This document shows, in pieces, positions 47,851 through 55,780 of a stretch of 64,000 bases of DNA; within the stretch, counting starts at the first letter, position 1; each line of letters opens with the position of its first letter. Position numbers and translations under genes: made by a program. The stretch is from Chryseobacterium glaciei. Lineage in GTDB: Bacteria > Bacteroidota > Bacteroidia > Flavobacteriales > Weeksellaceae. Location: positions 124,001-188,000 of the forward strand of contig NZ_CP015199.1 of the NCBI RefSeq assembly GCF_001648155.1. Reading direction: 5' to 3'. The notes beneath the pieces were generated by a model. That model had not been told where the DNA came from. It did not search any database and worked only from the letters and a program-made list of their open reading frames with translations.

Positions 47851-47935
47851 CGGAGAGAGAGGGATTCGAACCCCCGGACCTGTTACAGTCAATAGTTTTC
47901 AAGACTATCGCAATCGACCACTCTGCCATCTCTCC
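47851..47935 (-). tRNA. tRNA-Ser(TGA)
   Basis: An 85-nt tRNA read on the minus strand. The acceptor arm pairs GGAGAGA with TCTCTCC plus discriminator G; the D-arm has AGAGTGGTCGATTG; the anticodon loop CTTGAAA has anticodon TGA; a long class II variable arm follows; and the T-arm reads GGGGGTTCGAATCCC. No CCA is encoded. The serine identity fits both the anticodon and the long variable arm. Confidence 0.95.
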
Positions 47936-48078
47936 TTAAACTTCGATTATATCGTTGTTTTTGGTGGTGCAAATATAGAAAGTTTTTCAATTCTGTCAAA
48001 ACATTTTCGAAAGAATTTCATTCAAAAAACAATAATCACCTATAAATCAACCTAATTATTTTTCGTAAATACCGACTA

Positions 48079-48447
48079 CTACAGTGAAGTTTGAATTTTC
48101 ATTCCTAAAATCACAGCTCCAAATCCTAAAATCAGGCTTAATAAAACATATAAAGATAAGATTCCGTACTGTTGATTTTGCCACAAAGAGAAATTTTCTA
48201 CAGAGAAAGTAGAAAAAGTAGTGTAACCTCCGCAAAGTCCTGTAATTAAAAGAAATTTTAATGAATTGTCATTCTTCACAAAATAAGAAGTCAGAAAGCC
48301 AATAAGAAGGCATCCTGTGATATTCACCAAAAAAGTGCCCAACGGAAATGAATTAACATTCCAAAGTTTTTGGGTATAGTTTGATATCAGATATCTTAGA
48401 ATACTTCCTAAACCACCTCCAATAAATATGTAGAAAAGATTTTTCAT
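48079..48447 (-). CDS. crcB: Fluoride ion transporter CrcB/Fluc
   Basis: 122 residues from ATG at 48447 (an ATG seven codons upstream would lie inside the preceding terminator stem). Four transmembrane helices. Fluc motifs are GGGLGSILRYLISN, FPLGTFLVNITGCLLIGFL (the Asn of the pore) and GLCGGYTTFSTFSVE (the Na+ site and Phe box). It works as a dual-topology dimeric F- channel that lowers cytoplasmic fluoride. No fluoride riboswitch is visible upstream. Its start codon is only ~10 nt past the trxB terminator hairpin, so it may depend on readthrough. Confidence 0.9.
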   Translation of the reverse strand: MKNLFYIFIGGGLGSILRYLISNYTQKLWNVNSFPLGTFLVNITGCLLIGFLTSYFVKNDNSLKFLLITGLCGGYTTFSTFSVENFSLWQNQQYGILSLYVLLSLILGFGAVILGMKIQTSL

Positions 48448-48448
48448 C

Positions 48449-48480
48449 GTAAAAAACAAACGCACCAAAAAGGTGCGTTT
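48449..48480 (-). terminator. Intrinsic terminator after trxB
   Basis: AAACGCACC at 48458-48466 pairs with GGTGCGTTT at 48472-48480; on the minus strand GTTTTTT follows. It lies between trxB and crcB. Confidence 0.8.
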
Positions 48481-48499
48481 TATATTTTAAAATTAACTA

Positions 48500-49441
48500 T
48501 TAATGTAATTCAGCTAAATATTTTTCAGCATCCATTGCAGACATACATCCACTTCCAGCCGCTGTAATCGCTTGTCTGTAGATATGATCTTGAACATCTC
48601 CTGCTGCAAAAACTCCGGGAAGATTGGTTCTTGTAGAACCTTTTTCAGTTACGATATATCCGTTTTCGTCAAGGTCGATTTGTCCTGCAAAAATATCCGT
48701 ATTCGGCTTGTGACCGATCGCGATAAAAATTCCGTGAACATCAACTGTAGACTTTTCCTGAGTTTGGTTATTGATGGCAACTGCTCTTTCTACTAAATTA
48801 TTTTCACCTTCAATACCAATCAATTCGTGGAAAAACTTCACTTCAATATTCGGTGTATTCTGAACTCTGTGGATCATCGCTTTTGACGCTCTGAACTCCC
48901 CTTTTCTCACTAACATGGTTACTTTATTCACCAATTTAGCAAGGTAAGTAGCTTCTTCAGCTGCTGTATCACCTGCTCCTACTACTACAACATCTTTTCC
49001 TCTGTAGAAAAATCCGTCACATGTAGCACATGCGGAAACTCCTCCTCCATTGTATTTTTTCTCGTCATCAAGACCTAAATATTTTGCTGTAGCTCCTGTT
49101 GAAATAATTACTGTTTTAGCAAAAATCTCTTTGGTTCCAGCGTATAATTTATGAACTCCTCCAACTTCTTTAGAAAATTCAACTTTAGTGATCATTTCGT
49201 AATGAACTTTAGTATCAAATCTTTCAGCTTGTTTTTGCAAATCCATCATCATTTCAGGACCTGTAATCCCTGCCGGATACCCTGGAAAGTTATCAACTTC
49301 TGTGGTTGTCGTTAATTGTCCGCCCGGCTCCAAACCTGTGTATAATTCAGGTTTTAAGTCTGCTCTTGCTGCATAAATTGCCGCTGTGAAACCAGAAGGT
49401 CCAGATCCAACGATCACACAATCTAAAATGTTTTGCTCCAT
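48500..49441 (-). CDS. trxB: Thioredoxin-disulfide reductase
   Basis: 313 residues, full length. FAD site GSGPSGFTAAIYAARADLKP, ETTTEVDNFPGYP-type TTTTEVDNFPGYPAGI, redox motif CATCDGFF, NADPH site VVVGAGDTAAEEATYL, and the final GVFAAGDVQDHIYRQAITAAGSG. It reduces thioredoxin with NADPH in the cytosol. A terminator follows at 48449-48480. Confidence 0.96.
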   Translation of the reverse strand: MEQNILDCVIVGSGPSGFTAAIYAARADLKPELYTGLEPGGQLTTTTEVDNFPGYPAGITGPEMMMDLQKQAERFDTKVHYEMITKVEFSKEVGGVHKLYAGTKEIFAKTVIISTGATAKYLGLDDEKKYNGGGVSACATCDGFFYRGKDVVVVGAGDTAAEEATYLAKLVNKVTMLVRKGEFRASKAMIHRVQNTPNIEVKFFHELIGIEGENNLVERAVAINNQTQEKSTVDVHGIFIAIGHKPNTDIFAGQIDLDENGYIVTEKGSTRTNLPGVFAAGDVQDHIYRQAITAAGSGCMSAMDAEKYLAELH

Positions 49442-49627
49442 AATTTGCTTTTCAAAAGATTTAAAAATTTCCGACTGCTAATTTCGGAATTTTTAATATG
49501 TAATTAAAGTTATTTTAATGATACTTGTCAATATTTAATATGTCGAATTTCGATAGTTAATGGTTGATTGTTTTTGATTGACAGATTTTAATATCCATCA
49601 ACTGAAAACTAACAACAAGCAACAAAA

Positions 49628-50659
49628 TTAGACCTTAATCTTATCTACATTGATAATCTTGTAAACCAATTCTTTGATCAATTCCGCTTCGCTCATATTT
49701 ACCGCTCCGAGGCCCTTTCCTTTCATGTCAAATTCTCTCAAAATTGAAATCACTCTTGTTGCATGTTTTAAAGGATATAATCTTGCACTTTCGGCATAAT
49801 CTTTAACAAAATAAGGATTAATTCCCATTTGTGAAGCGATAACCTGCGGTGGCTGACCAGCCATTGTATTGTAAATAATAACATTGGAAAAGTAGCTGTA
49901 CAAATTCGCCAACATCATTACAAAAGGATTATTTTTAGGATTTTTGCCCATAAAATGAGCAATTTTAAAAGCTGCATTGGCATTTTTTGTTCCTAAAGCT
50001 TTCTGTAATTCGAAAACATTGTATTCTTTACTGATTCCGATGTGGTTTTCAATGATTGTTCCGTCGAGAACTTCTCCTTCTTTAAGGATTATTTTTAATT
50101 TATTTAATTCATTGGCGATTCTGGAAAGGTCATTTCCAAGATATTCTGCCAAGAGGTTTGAAATATTCGGGGCTGTTTTTATTTTTAATTTAAGACATTC
50201 GTCAGCTATCCATTTTGGGAGATTATTTTCTCTGATAGATTCACTCAGAAAAAGTGCTTTGGCTTTATCTAAAGCTTTCGTAACCTTTTTTCGACTGTCT
50301 AACTTCTTGTGTTTGTGGGCAAAAACCAAAACGGTAGACGGAACAGGATTTTCAACATAAGCTTCTAAAGCTCTACCTTCTTCTTCATTCAGCTTTAAAT
50401 CCTGAGCTTCTTTTACGATAATTACCTGCTTATCTCCCATCATCGGAAACTGTCTGGCCAACGAAAGAATTTCCTGATAAGTAGTATCTTTTCCGTAAGT
50501 AACAGTTTGGTTGAAAGCCTTTTCATCTTCTTCCAAAAAGTCGTGTTCAAGAGCTTTTACCGCTAAATCAATAAAATAAGGTTCATCTCCGTGGAAAAAA
50601 TAAATAGGTAAAACTTCTTTATTTTTAATATTTTTGAGGATTAAATCTAATTCTTTCAT
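49628..50659 (-). CDS. holA: DNA polymerase III subunit delta
   Basis: 343 residues from ATG at 50659 (MKELDLILKNIKNKEVLPIY), chosen because the 51 codons upstream are unlike the family. FFHGDEPYFIDLAVKALEHD, the AAA+-like N-terminal domain (VIIVKEAQDL; VENPVPSTVLVFAHKHKKLD) and the C-terminal collar (EYNVFELQKALGTKNANAAF; MSEAELIKELVYKI) are typical of HolA. It opens the sliding clamp within the clamp loader. It is divergent from the HsdR-N-like gene with only 9 bp between starts. Confidence 0.93.
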   Translation of the reverse strand: MKELDLILKNIKNKEVLPIYFFHGDEPYFIDLAVKALEHDFLEEDEKAFNQTVTYGKDTTYQEILSLARQFPMMGDKQVIIVKEAQDLKLNEEEGRALEAYVENPVPSTVLVFAHKHKKLDSRKKVTKALDKAKALFLSESIRENNLPKWIADECLKLKIKTAPNISNLLAEYLGNDLSRIANELNKLKIILKEGEVLDGTIIENHIGISKEYNVFELQKALGTKNANAAFKIAHFMGKNPKNNPFVMMLANLYSYFSNVIIYNTMAGQPPQVIASQMGINPYFVKDYAESARLYPLKHATRVISILREFDMKGKGLGAVNMSEAELIKELVYKIINVDKIKV

Positions 50660-50668
50660 CTTACTATA

Positions 50669-51097
50669 ATGGAACTCCCAAAACTGAATTTTCAGGAAAC
50701 TTTTGATTTTAAATTCAAGAAAGACAAAGATAAGTTTTTTATTTATGATGTCGTTCGTAAAACTTACCTTTTGCTCACCCCCGAAGAATGGGTGCGGCAG
50801 CATTGGATACATTATTATCTTACCGTAAAATCCTATTCTGTATCGGCATTGATTACTGAAAAAAAGATTGTTTTAAACGGTTTAACAAAGAGAATTGACC
50901 TTTTGGTTACCGAAAAAGCACAACCTAAAATCTTGATTGAATGCAAGGCTCCATCTATTAAATTAACGGAGAAAACGTTTGAACAAACCGCTAGATATAA
51001 TTCCATTATCGGAGCAACAGAAATTGTTCTGACAAATGGTTTGCAACATATTAATGCGTATTACGAAAACGGCGAGTATCAGTTTTATAAAGCTTAA
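50669..51097 (+). CDS. Orphan HsdR N-terminal-like nuclease domain protein
   Basis: 142 residues. The 'type I restriction enzyme R protein N-terminal' domain: YLLLTPEEWVRQHWIHYYLT, then the PD-(D/E)xK core GLTKRIDLLVTEKAQPKILI with ECKAP, then ETAxRYN-like FEQTARYNSIIGATEIVLTN. The Asp and Glu-x-Lys of the nuclease site are present. No helicase domain or restriction partners are nearby. The stand-alone form is found beside holA in relatives (recalled, not checked), so it probably has a housekeeping DNA role. Confidence 0.8.
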   Translation: MELPKLNFQETFDFKFKKDKDKFFIYDVVRKTYLLLTPEEWVRQHWIHYYLTVKSYSVSALITEKKIVLNGLTKRIDLLVTEKAQPKILIECKAPSIKLTEKTFEQTARYNSIIGATEIVLTNGLQHINAYYENGEYQFYKA

Positions 51098-51184
51098 TGT
51101 TTCATAACGTTTTATTAATCGTTGTTGTGAGTTATTTTCATTAATTTAGATGAGGATTTTACTTCAAATACAAATCATTACGAC

Positions 51185-51217
51185 AAACCTAACAGGTTTC
51201 GAAAACCTGTTAGGTTT
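51185..51217. repeat. Palindromic repeat (AACCTAACAGGTT type)
   Basis: AAACCTAACAGGTTT and its exact complement with a 3-nt loop. The same motif is widely dispersed in flavobacterial intergenic regions (recalled, not searched). Confidence 0.65.
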
Positions 51218-51310
51218 AGATTCATAGTATGGAAAGATTCGAGTCTAGATTACTGCGGGATGACAAAGAGAATATTGATTTTATTGTGAAAAAATTTAAA
51301 ATCCGACAAA

Positions 51311-51383
51311 TACCCTAGCCCCGATTGCAGAGAAAATCCTTTTTTGAAAAAAAAGATTGTAACGGAAAGCGGGAAATAGCTCC
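51311..51383 (-). repeat. Dispersed intergenic repeat with CTATTTCCCGCTTTCCG
   Basis: On the minus strand GGAGCTATTTCCCGCTTTCC leads to TTACAATC, a T-rich spacer, then TTTTCTCTGCAATCGGGGCT. This arrangement resembles a repeat I recall from Flavobacterium and Chryseobacterium intergenic DNA. It produces a spurious minus-strand open frame (51250-51438) that is not a gene. Confidence 0.55.
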
Positions 51384-51403
51384 TAAAAAATAAATTACGA
51401 AAT

Positions 51404-52147
51404 ATGATACGTTCAATCTTATTAACAGCTTCTCTCATGGCTTCAGGAACAATTTTCAGTCAAAATCTTAAAACAGTTTCTTATCAGGATGGTACGCAAA
51501 AACTGAATGGTTTGGTAACTTCCAATGCAGGTAAAAAACTTCCCGGAGTCTTAATTCTTCCAGCTTGGAAAGGAATTGATGATGAAGCAAAAATGGCTGC
51601 CACTGAATTAGAAAAACAAGGCTATATTGCTTTCATTGCTGATATTTATGGTGAAGGAAATATTCCGGCTGACGGTGATTCTGCTGCAAAAACTTCAGGA
51701 TATTATAAAAAGAATTATGAAGCTTATCAAAAAAGAATTTCTTTGGCTTTGGAACAATTAAAGAAAAATGGAGCTATTTCAGATAAAATTGCCGTGATTG
51801 GTTATTGTTTCGGAGGAACGGGAGCTCTAGAATCTGCGAGAGGAAGTCTGCCTGTTGTGGGCGTTATTTCTATCCATGGAAGCATCGGGAAAGACCAAGC
51901 CAGAAAAAACGGAGTGATCTCTACTAAAATTTTAGTTGAAAACCCTGCTGATGACAAAAGCATCACACCAGAAGATTACAATAATTTGGTTAAAGAGATG
52001 AATGACGGCAATGCGGATTGGCAAATTATTACTTATGCGCACTCAAAACATACTTTTACAGATCCAAAATCACCTGATTATAACGAAGTGATGGCCAAAA
52101 GAGCTTGGAATCATACGTTGATGTTTTTGAACGAGATTTTAAAGTAA
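51404..52147 (+). CDS. Secreted dienelactone-hydrolase family protein
   Basis: 247 residues. A signal peptide (ILLTASLMASGTIFSQ) is followed by an alpha/beta hydrolase fold: LPGVLILPAWKGIDDEAKMA, nucleophile elbow IGYCFGGTGALESA (Cys nucleophile as in dienelactone hydrolases), Asp in LVENPADDKS, and His in YAHSKHTFTDP. It probably hydrolyses an ester or lactone in the periplasm. The gene stands alone between dispersed repeats. Confidence 0.87.
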   Translation: MIRSILLTASLMASGTIFSQNLKTVSYQDGTQKLNGLVTSNAGKKLPGVLILPAWKGIDDEAKMAATELEKQGYIAFIADIYGEGNIPADGDSAAKTSGYYKKNYEAYQKRISLALEQLKKNGAISDKIAVIGYCFGGTGALESARGSLPVVGVISIHGSIGKDQARKNGVISTKILVENPADDKSITPEDYNNLVKEMNDGNADWQIITYAHSKHTFTDPKSPDYNEVMAKRAWNHTLMFLNEILK

Positions 52148-52164
52148 AATTCTAAAAATATAAT

Positions 52165-52276
52165 AGTCTTTTTGTCATTCTGCCGCATTTTAACCATTAA
52201 GTTTCATTTAAGAAGTTAAGATTATTAAGGTAGATTCTTCATTCCGCTTCGCTACTTTCAGAATGACAAAGAGACT
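52165..52276. repeat. ~110-bp element with long inverted termini
   Basis: AGTCTTTTTGTCATTCTG at 52165-52182 and CAGAATGACAAAGAGACT at 52259-52276 are complementary at 17 of 18 positions. It looks like a small non-autonomous (MITE/REP-like) repeat. A partial arm (TGCGGGATGACAAAGAG) also occurs near 51255. Confidence 0.55.
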
Positions 52277-52297
52277 TTATAATTTTTATTCAGTTTC

Positions 52298-52657
52298 CTA
52301 CTCTTCCCTATTTACAAGGTCAATTGAAAAGGCAGGAAGACAAATGGCAACATATTCGCAAGGCTCAGAAAAGGGATTACTGTAACGAACTCTCGCTCCT
52401 TTTTCTACTAAAATGCTTTGTCCTTTTTCGAGGATAACAATTTCGCCATCGATTTCAAATTGTTTTTTACCTGAAATAATCATGGTAAATTCGTCAAATT
52501 GAGGAGTCTGATGTGGTTCACTCCAATCTGGCGGTGCAACCATGTGAGCAATTGAAATATTTGAATTTTGGGTAGAATTGCCCCAATGTTCTTCAATTAA
52601 TTTCCCGTCTGTAGTCGGAACTACAAAGGGTGATTTTTGGATTTTAAATTTTTTCAT
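52298..52657 (-). CDS. Small cupin-domain protein
   Basis: About 119 residues from ATG at 52657. Single cupin: SEPHQTPQFDEFTMIISGKK (histidine/acidic metal ligands), QFEIDGEIVILEKGQSILVE and RYSNPFSEPCEYVAICLPAF. It may be a metal-binding isomerase/dioxygenase or a simple ligand binder; no specific function. Its ATG overlaps the preceding GNAT stop (ATGA, 52654-52657), so the two are translationally coupled. Confidence 0.78.
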   Translation of the reverse strand: MKKFKIQKSPFVVPTTDGKLIEEHWGNSTQNSNISIAHMVAPPDWSEPHQTPQFDEFTMIISGKKQFEIDGEIVILEKGQSILVEKGARVRYSNPFSEPCEYVAICLPAFSIDLVNREE

Positions 52658-53181
52658 GACCAATTTTCTTTTTTGATTTCGTAAACAAAATTAGTTCTCG
52701 TAGGTTCTCCGAAATAGGCAACTTCCTCTTCCGCAATCTTCTCACCTCCAAGTCTTCCCAAAGCAATCTGCGAACGGAAATTTTCTTTACCAATATGGAA
52801 AAATACTTTGTCTACAAATTGGAAAATATAATCCAGCATTAATTTTTTGATCTTCGGATTGATTCCTTTTCCCCAAGATTTTGTACCGTAAAAAGTATAG
52901 CCAACAAAAATGCCATTTTTATTTTCATCAAAATCATAGTAACGGGTACTTCCCAAAACATCTCCGGAACTTTTATCTATAATTTTAAAAGCACCTTTGC
53001 TTTCTATTGCGCCTTTGAAAAAGTTTTCAAAAACTTCTCTCTGATAACGATCTTTATTGGGATGCTGTTCCCAAACTTTAGGGTCTGAAGCCACTTCGTA
53101 TAAAGACTCAAAATCCCCTTGCTGTAAGGGGATTAATTGATATTCCTGATTTTCTAAAATAGGTTGAATAGAAAAATCCAT
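52654..53181 (-). CDS. GNAT-family N-acetyltransferase (RimJ/RimL type)
   Basis: 175 residues. YQLIPLQQGDFESLYEVASD, the central IFVGYTFYGTKSWGKGINPK (acetyl-CoA pyrophosphate loop, degenerate RxxGxG) and VFFHIGKENFRSQIALGRLG are the RimJ/RimL pattern. It acetylates an amine on a protein or small molecule. It is coupled to the cupin gene by a 4-bp overlap. Confidence 0.82.
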   Translation of the reverse strand: MDFSIQPILENQEYQLIPLQQGDFESLYEVASDPKVWEQHPNKDRYQREVFENFFKGAIESKGAFKIIDKSSGDVLGSTRYYDFDENKNGIFVGYTFYGTKSWGKGINPKIKKLMLDYIFQFVDKVFFHIGKENFRSQIALGRLGGEKIAEEEVAYFGEPTRTNFVYEIKKENWS

Positions 53182-53184
53182 CTC

Positions 53185-53790
53185 TTAGCTTTTTGTTTTT
53201 GCAGCGTCTGATTCAATTTTCTTGATCTCTTTCAGCTTTTCAGCAATTTTGGTTACTGCCTCTGGTTTTGCTGGTTTTAAAGCAACCTCTGCCTGAGCAA
53301 GATCCCATTTGATGACAAGATTTCCAGAATTTTCATCTGTTGGATTTAATGTGATTTCAAACCACTCTTGTTTGTCTGCCAATTTATTAACAGGTACTGT
53401 AACATCTACAACATCCTGTTTTGCGTCATAAGTATACGCTCCCCACTGTTGGAAATCTTTATTCAAGATTACTTTCCATTCTTTTTCTGTAGGAACGATG
53501 AACAATCCGTAAGTTCCCGCAGGAACGATTTTCCCACCGAAGTTAACCGACTGTCCGAATGTGATTTTTGTAGAAGAGTTTGCTCCCGCTCTCCAAACTT
53601 GTCCGTAAGGAACCAATTCTCCGAAGATCTTACGACCTTTTACTCCCGGTCTTCCGTAATCGATGGTGATTTTAGACATTGAGAACTGCTGTTCTACCTG
53701 TTGACGCGGACTTGCTGCCGGTACCGAGTAGTCTTGTGCAAAACTGAAAGCTGAAGCTGATATGCAAAGTGCAAATAGTAACTTTTTCAC
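53185..53790 (-). CDS. DUF2911 secreted protein
   Basis: About 201 residues from GTG at 53790, which starts a signal peptide (KKLLFALCISASAFSFAQ). SPRQQVEQQFSMSKITIDYG and RPGVKGRKIFGELVPYGQVW with RAGANSSTKITF are the DUF2911 signature, a Bacteroidota family of unknown role. The C-terminus is a charged helix (KIAEKLKEIKKIESDAAK). It lies 3 bp before the GNAT gene, probably in one operon. Confidence 0.88.
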   Translation of the reverse strand: MKKLLFALCISASAFSFAQDYSVPAASPRQQVEQQFSMSKITIDYGRPGVKGRKIFGELVPYGQVWRAGANSSTKITFGQSVNFGGKIVPAGTYGLFIVPTEKEWKVILNKDFQQWGAYTYDAKQDVVDVTVPVNKLADKQEWFEITLNPTDENSGNLVIKWDLAQAEVALKPAKPEAVTKIAEKLKEIKKIESDAAKTKS

Positions 53791-53819
53791 GTGTAAATTT
53801 TTGTTTAAAAATACGAAAA

Positions 53820-54863
53820 TCAAAACAAAATAGCCTTCTCTAATTCTAATAATTTTTGTTTTCTCCAGATTCCGCCTGCGTAGCCTACCAGTTCACCGTT
53901 TGAACCGATCACCCGGTGACACGGAATTAAAATGGCTATTTTATTGATTCCGTTGGCGGTTCCTACGGCTCGAATTGCTTTTGGATTTCCTAAAAATTCA
54001 GATTGCTGTTTGTAAGTTCTGATCTCTCCTATTGGAATTTCGCGCAAAAGCTGCCAGACATTTTTCTGGAATTCTGTTCCTGTAATAAATAACGGAACAT
54101 CAAATTGACTTCTTTTTCCTTCAAAATACTCTGCTAATTCATCTTCCAACTGTTTGAAATGCTTGTTTTCACCTTGAACAATTTCAGCGTTTAATGCTTT
54201 GGATAATGAGATAAATTGTTTTTCCATATTTTTTCGGTCTGTAAATTCAAGCAAACAAATACCTTCATCTACAGCGCATGCAAACATGGTTCCGAGGGGA
54301 GTTTCAATTCTTTTAAGATCAATAATCATTTGTATTCTGCTGTTTTTTGGAGAAACTCCTAGAATATTTTTAAAACTTTCATTAAAACCACTTAAACTTT
54401 CATATCCTGAATCCAAAGCTGTTTCCATAATACTTTCACCATTTTTTATTTTTTTGAAAGCTGTGTTCATCCTGAATTCTCTTTGAAAAGTCTGAAAGGT
54501 CATTCCGTGATTTTTCAGAAACCAGCGACGGATTGTTACGGGTTCAATATTTCTTTTCAGGAGATCAACATCTTTTATTTTTAAAGATTCATTTTGTGTA
54601 AGTTCAGCCAATAATTCCTGAATATATTGAGGTGTTTCATTTAATTTTTCAAGAGGCTTGCATATTTTGCATGCTCTGTATCCTTTTTCAATCGCTTCTT
54701 TTGCGTTTAGAAAGAATTCTACGTTTTCTTTCTTCGGCTTTCGTGCAGTACAGGTTGGCCGACAAAAAATTCCGGTAGTTTTTACAGCCATCCAGTAAGT
54801 TCCTTCAAATGAAGAATCTTTATCCAACGATGCCTGATACATTCTCTCTGCTGTAAGTTTCAT
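53820..54863 (-). CDS. ada: Ada: methylphosphotriester/O6-methylguanine repair protein
   Basis: 347 residues. The N-terminal Ada zinc domain has Cys34, Cys38, Cys65 and Cys68 (IFCRPTCTARKP, YRACKICKP). An AraC-type HTH lies in the middle (SIMETALDSGYESLSGFNES), and the C-terminal methyltransferase domain has PCHRVIGSNGELVGYAGG with the acceptor Cys near 315. It repairs alkylated DNA by suicide methyl transfer and activates its own gene when methylated. The start overlaps the stop of the upstream gene by one base. Confidence 0.94.
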   Translation of the reverse strand: MKLTAERMYQASLDKDSSFEGTYWMAVKTTGIFCRPTCTARKPKKENVEFFLNAKEAIEKGYRACKICKPLEKLNETPQYIQELLAELTQNESLKIKDVDLLKRNIEPVTIRRWFLKNHGMTFQTFQREFRMNTAFKKIKNGESIMETALDSGYESLSGFNESFKNILGVSPKNSRIQMIIDLKRIETPLGTMFACAVDEGICLLEFTDRKNMEKQFISLSKALNAEIVQGENKHFKQLEDELAEYFEGKRSQFDVPLFITGTEFQKNVWQLLREIPIGEIRTYKQQSEFLGNPKAIRAVGTANGINKIAILIPCHRVIGSNGELVGYAGGIWRKQKLLELEKAILF

Positions 54864-55639
54864 TAATTATTTAAAAATGGGTAAAAAACTTTGTTCCTGC
54901 ATAATTTCACGGCCTTTCCCTCTAAATTTTTATAAATATGTCCATTTACAAAATTACCGGAAGATATTCTTTTTACGCCTAAATCCTGAAGGGTTTTAAA
55001 ATCAGGTAACTCAGGCATACACATAACGTTAACAGGGATTTTAGTTGAATTAACAATCGTTTCAATATCTTTTTCTTGAGTAATACACGGAACAAAAATT
55101 CCATCAATGCCAGCTTCTTCAAACAGTTTGATTCTTTGTAGCGTTTCTTCTACAGGATTTTCCAGTTCTAATAAAAAAGTATCTGTTCTTACGTTGATAA
55201 ACATTTCTATTTTCTCTTCTTTGAGTTTTGAAATAATTGATTTCAGTTTTTCAAAAAACACTTCTTTATCTGCTATTTTCCTTGTCCCATCAATAATAAA
55301 ACTGTCTTCTATATTAATACCAACCGCTCCTATTTCTGCAATTTTAGAAATATTTGAAACAACAGCATCAACTGTCTTTCCATAACCGCCTTCAAGATCC
55401 ACCGTTAATGGAATTGATATTGATTTTAAAATTCTTTCAACTATATAAAGATATTCATCGAAACTCATGTTTTCTCCATCTTCATATCCTAAACTATGTG
55501 CAACGGCTGAACTTGAAGTCGCCAACGCTTTATATCCTAACTTCTCATAGATTTTAGCACTTTGCGGACTCCAGACATTTCCTAGCAATAACAGTTCGTC
55601 ATTTTGATGCAGTTCTTTAAATATTTGAATATTTGTCAT
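54863..55639 (-). CDS. Isocitrate lyase/PEP mutase family protein
   Basis: 258 residues forming a TIM barrel: LLLLGNVWSPQSAKIYEKLG, ATSSSAVAHSLGYEDGE, PLTVDLEGGYGKT (the DxEGGYG Mg2+ motif), GINIEDS and FINVRTDTFLL. Related to oxaloacetate decarboxylase/PEP mutase-like lyases; the substrate is not clear. It is upstream of ada, overlapping by 1 bp, and divergent from the aspartyl-protease-like gene. Confidence 0.85.
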   Translation of the reverse strand: MTNIQIFKELHQNDELLLLGNVWSPQSAKIYEKLGYKALATSSSAVAHSLGYEDGENMSFDEYLYIVERILKSISIPLTVDLEGGYGKTVDAVVSNISKIAEIGAVGINIEDSFIIDGTRKIADKEVFFEKLKSIISKLKEEKIEMFINVRTDTFLLELENPVEETLQRIKLFEEAGIDGIFVPCITQEKDIETIVNSTKIPVNVMCMPELPDFKTLQDLGVKRISSGNFVNGHIYKNLEGKAVKLCRNKVFYPFLNN

Positions 55640-55780
55640 TCTATTTTTTTGATAAAATTAAACTTTTACACCATTGATGAGCAACCGAAAAATGGACAAG
55701 TATTTTTTTACATTCTTCTTATGTCAAAAATAAAAGGTAATTTACTTCCTTTAAAACATCAACTCATATCCAAATCATCC

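Noticed and set aside
47798..48055. An 85-codon plus-strand frame across the tRNA-Ser gene (contains GERGIRTPGPV)
   Set aside because: It is the antisense of tRNA-Ser(TGA), a well-known false protein call.
48448..48500. Possible fluoride riboswitch before crcB
   Set aside because: The gap is only a terminator stem and its T-run; the conserved riboswitch core is not there.
51250..51438. A 62-codon minus-strand frame before the dienelactone hydrolase gene
   Set aside because: It translates a dispersed non-coding repeat (CTATTTCCCGCTTTCCG type), not a gene.
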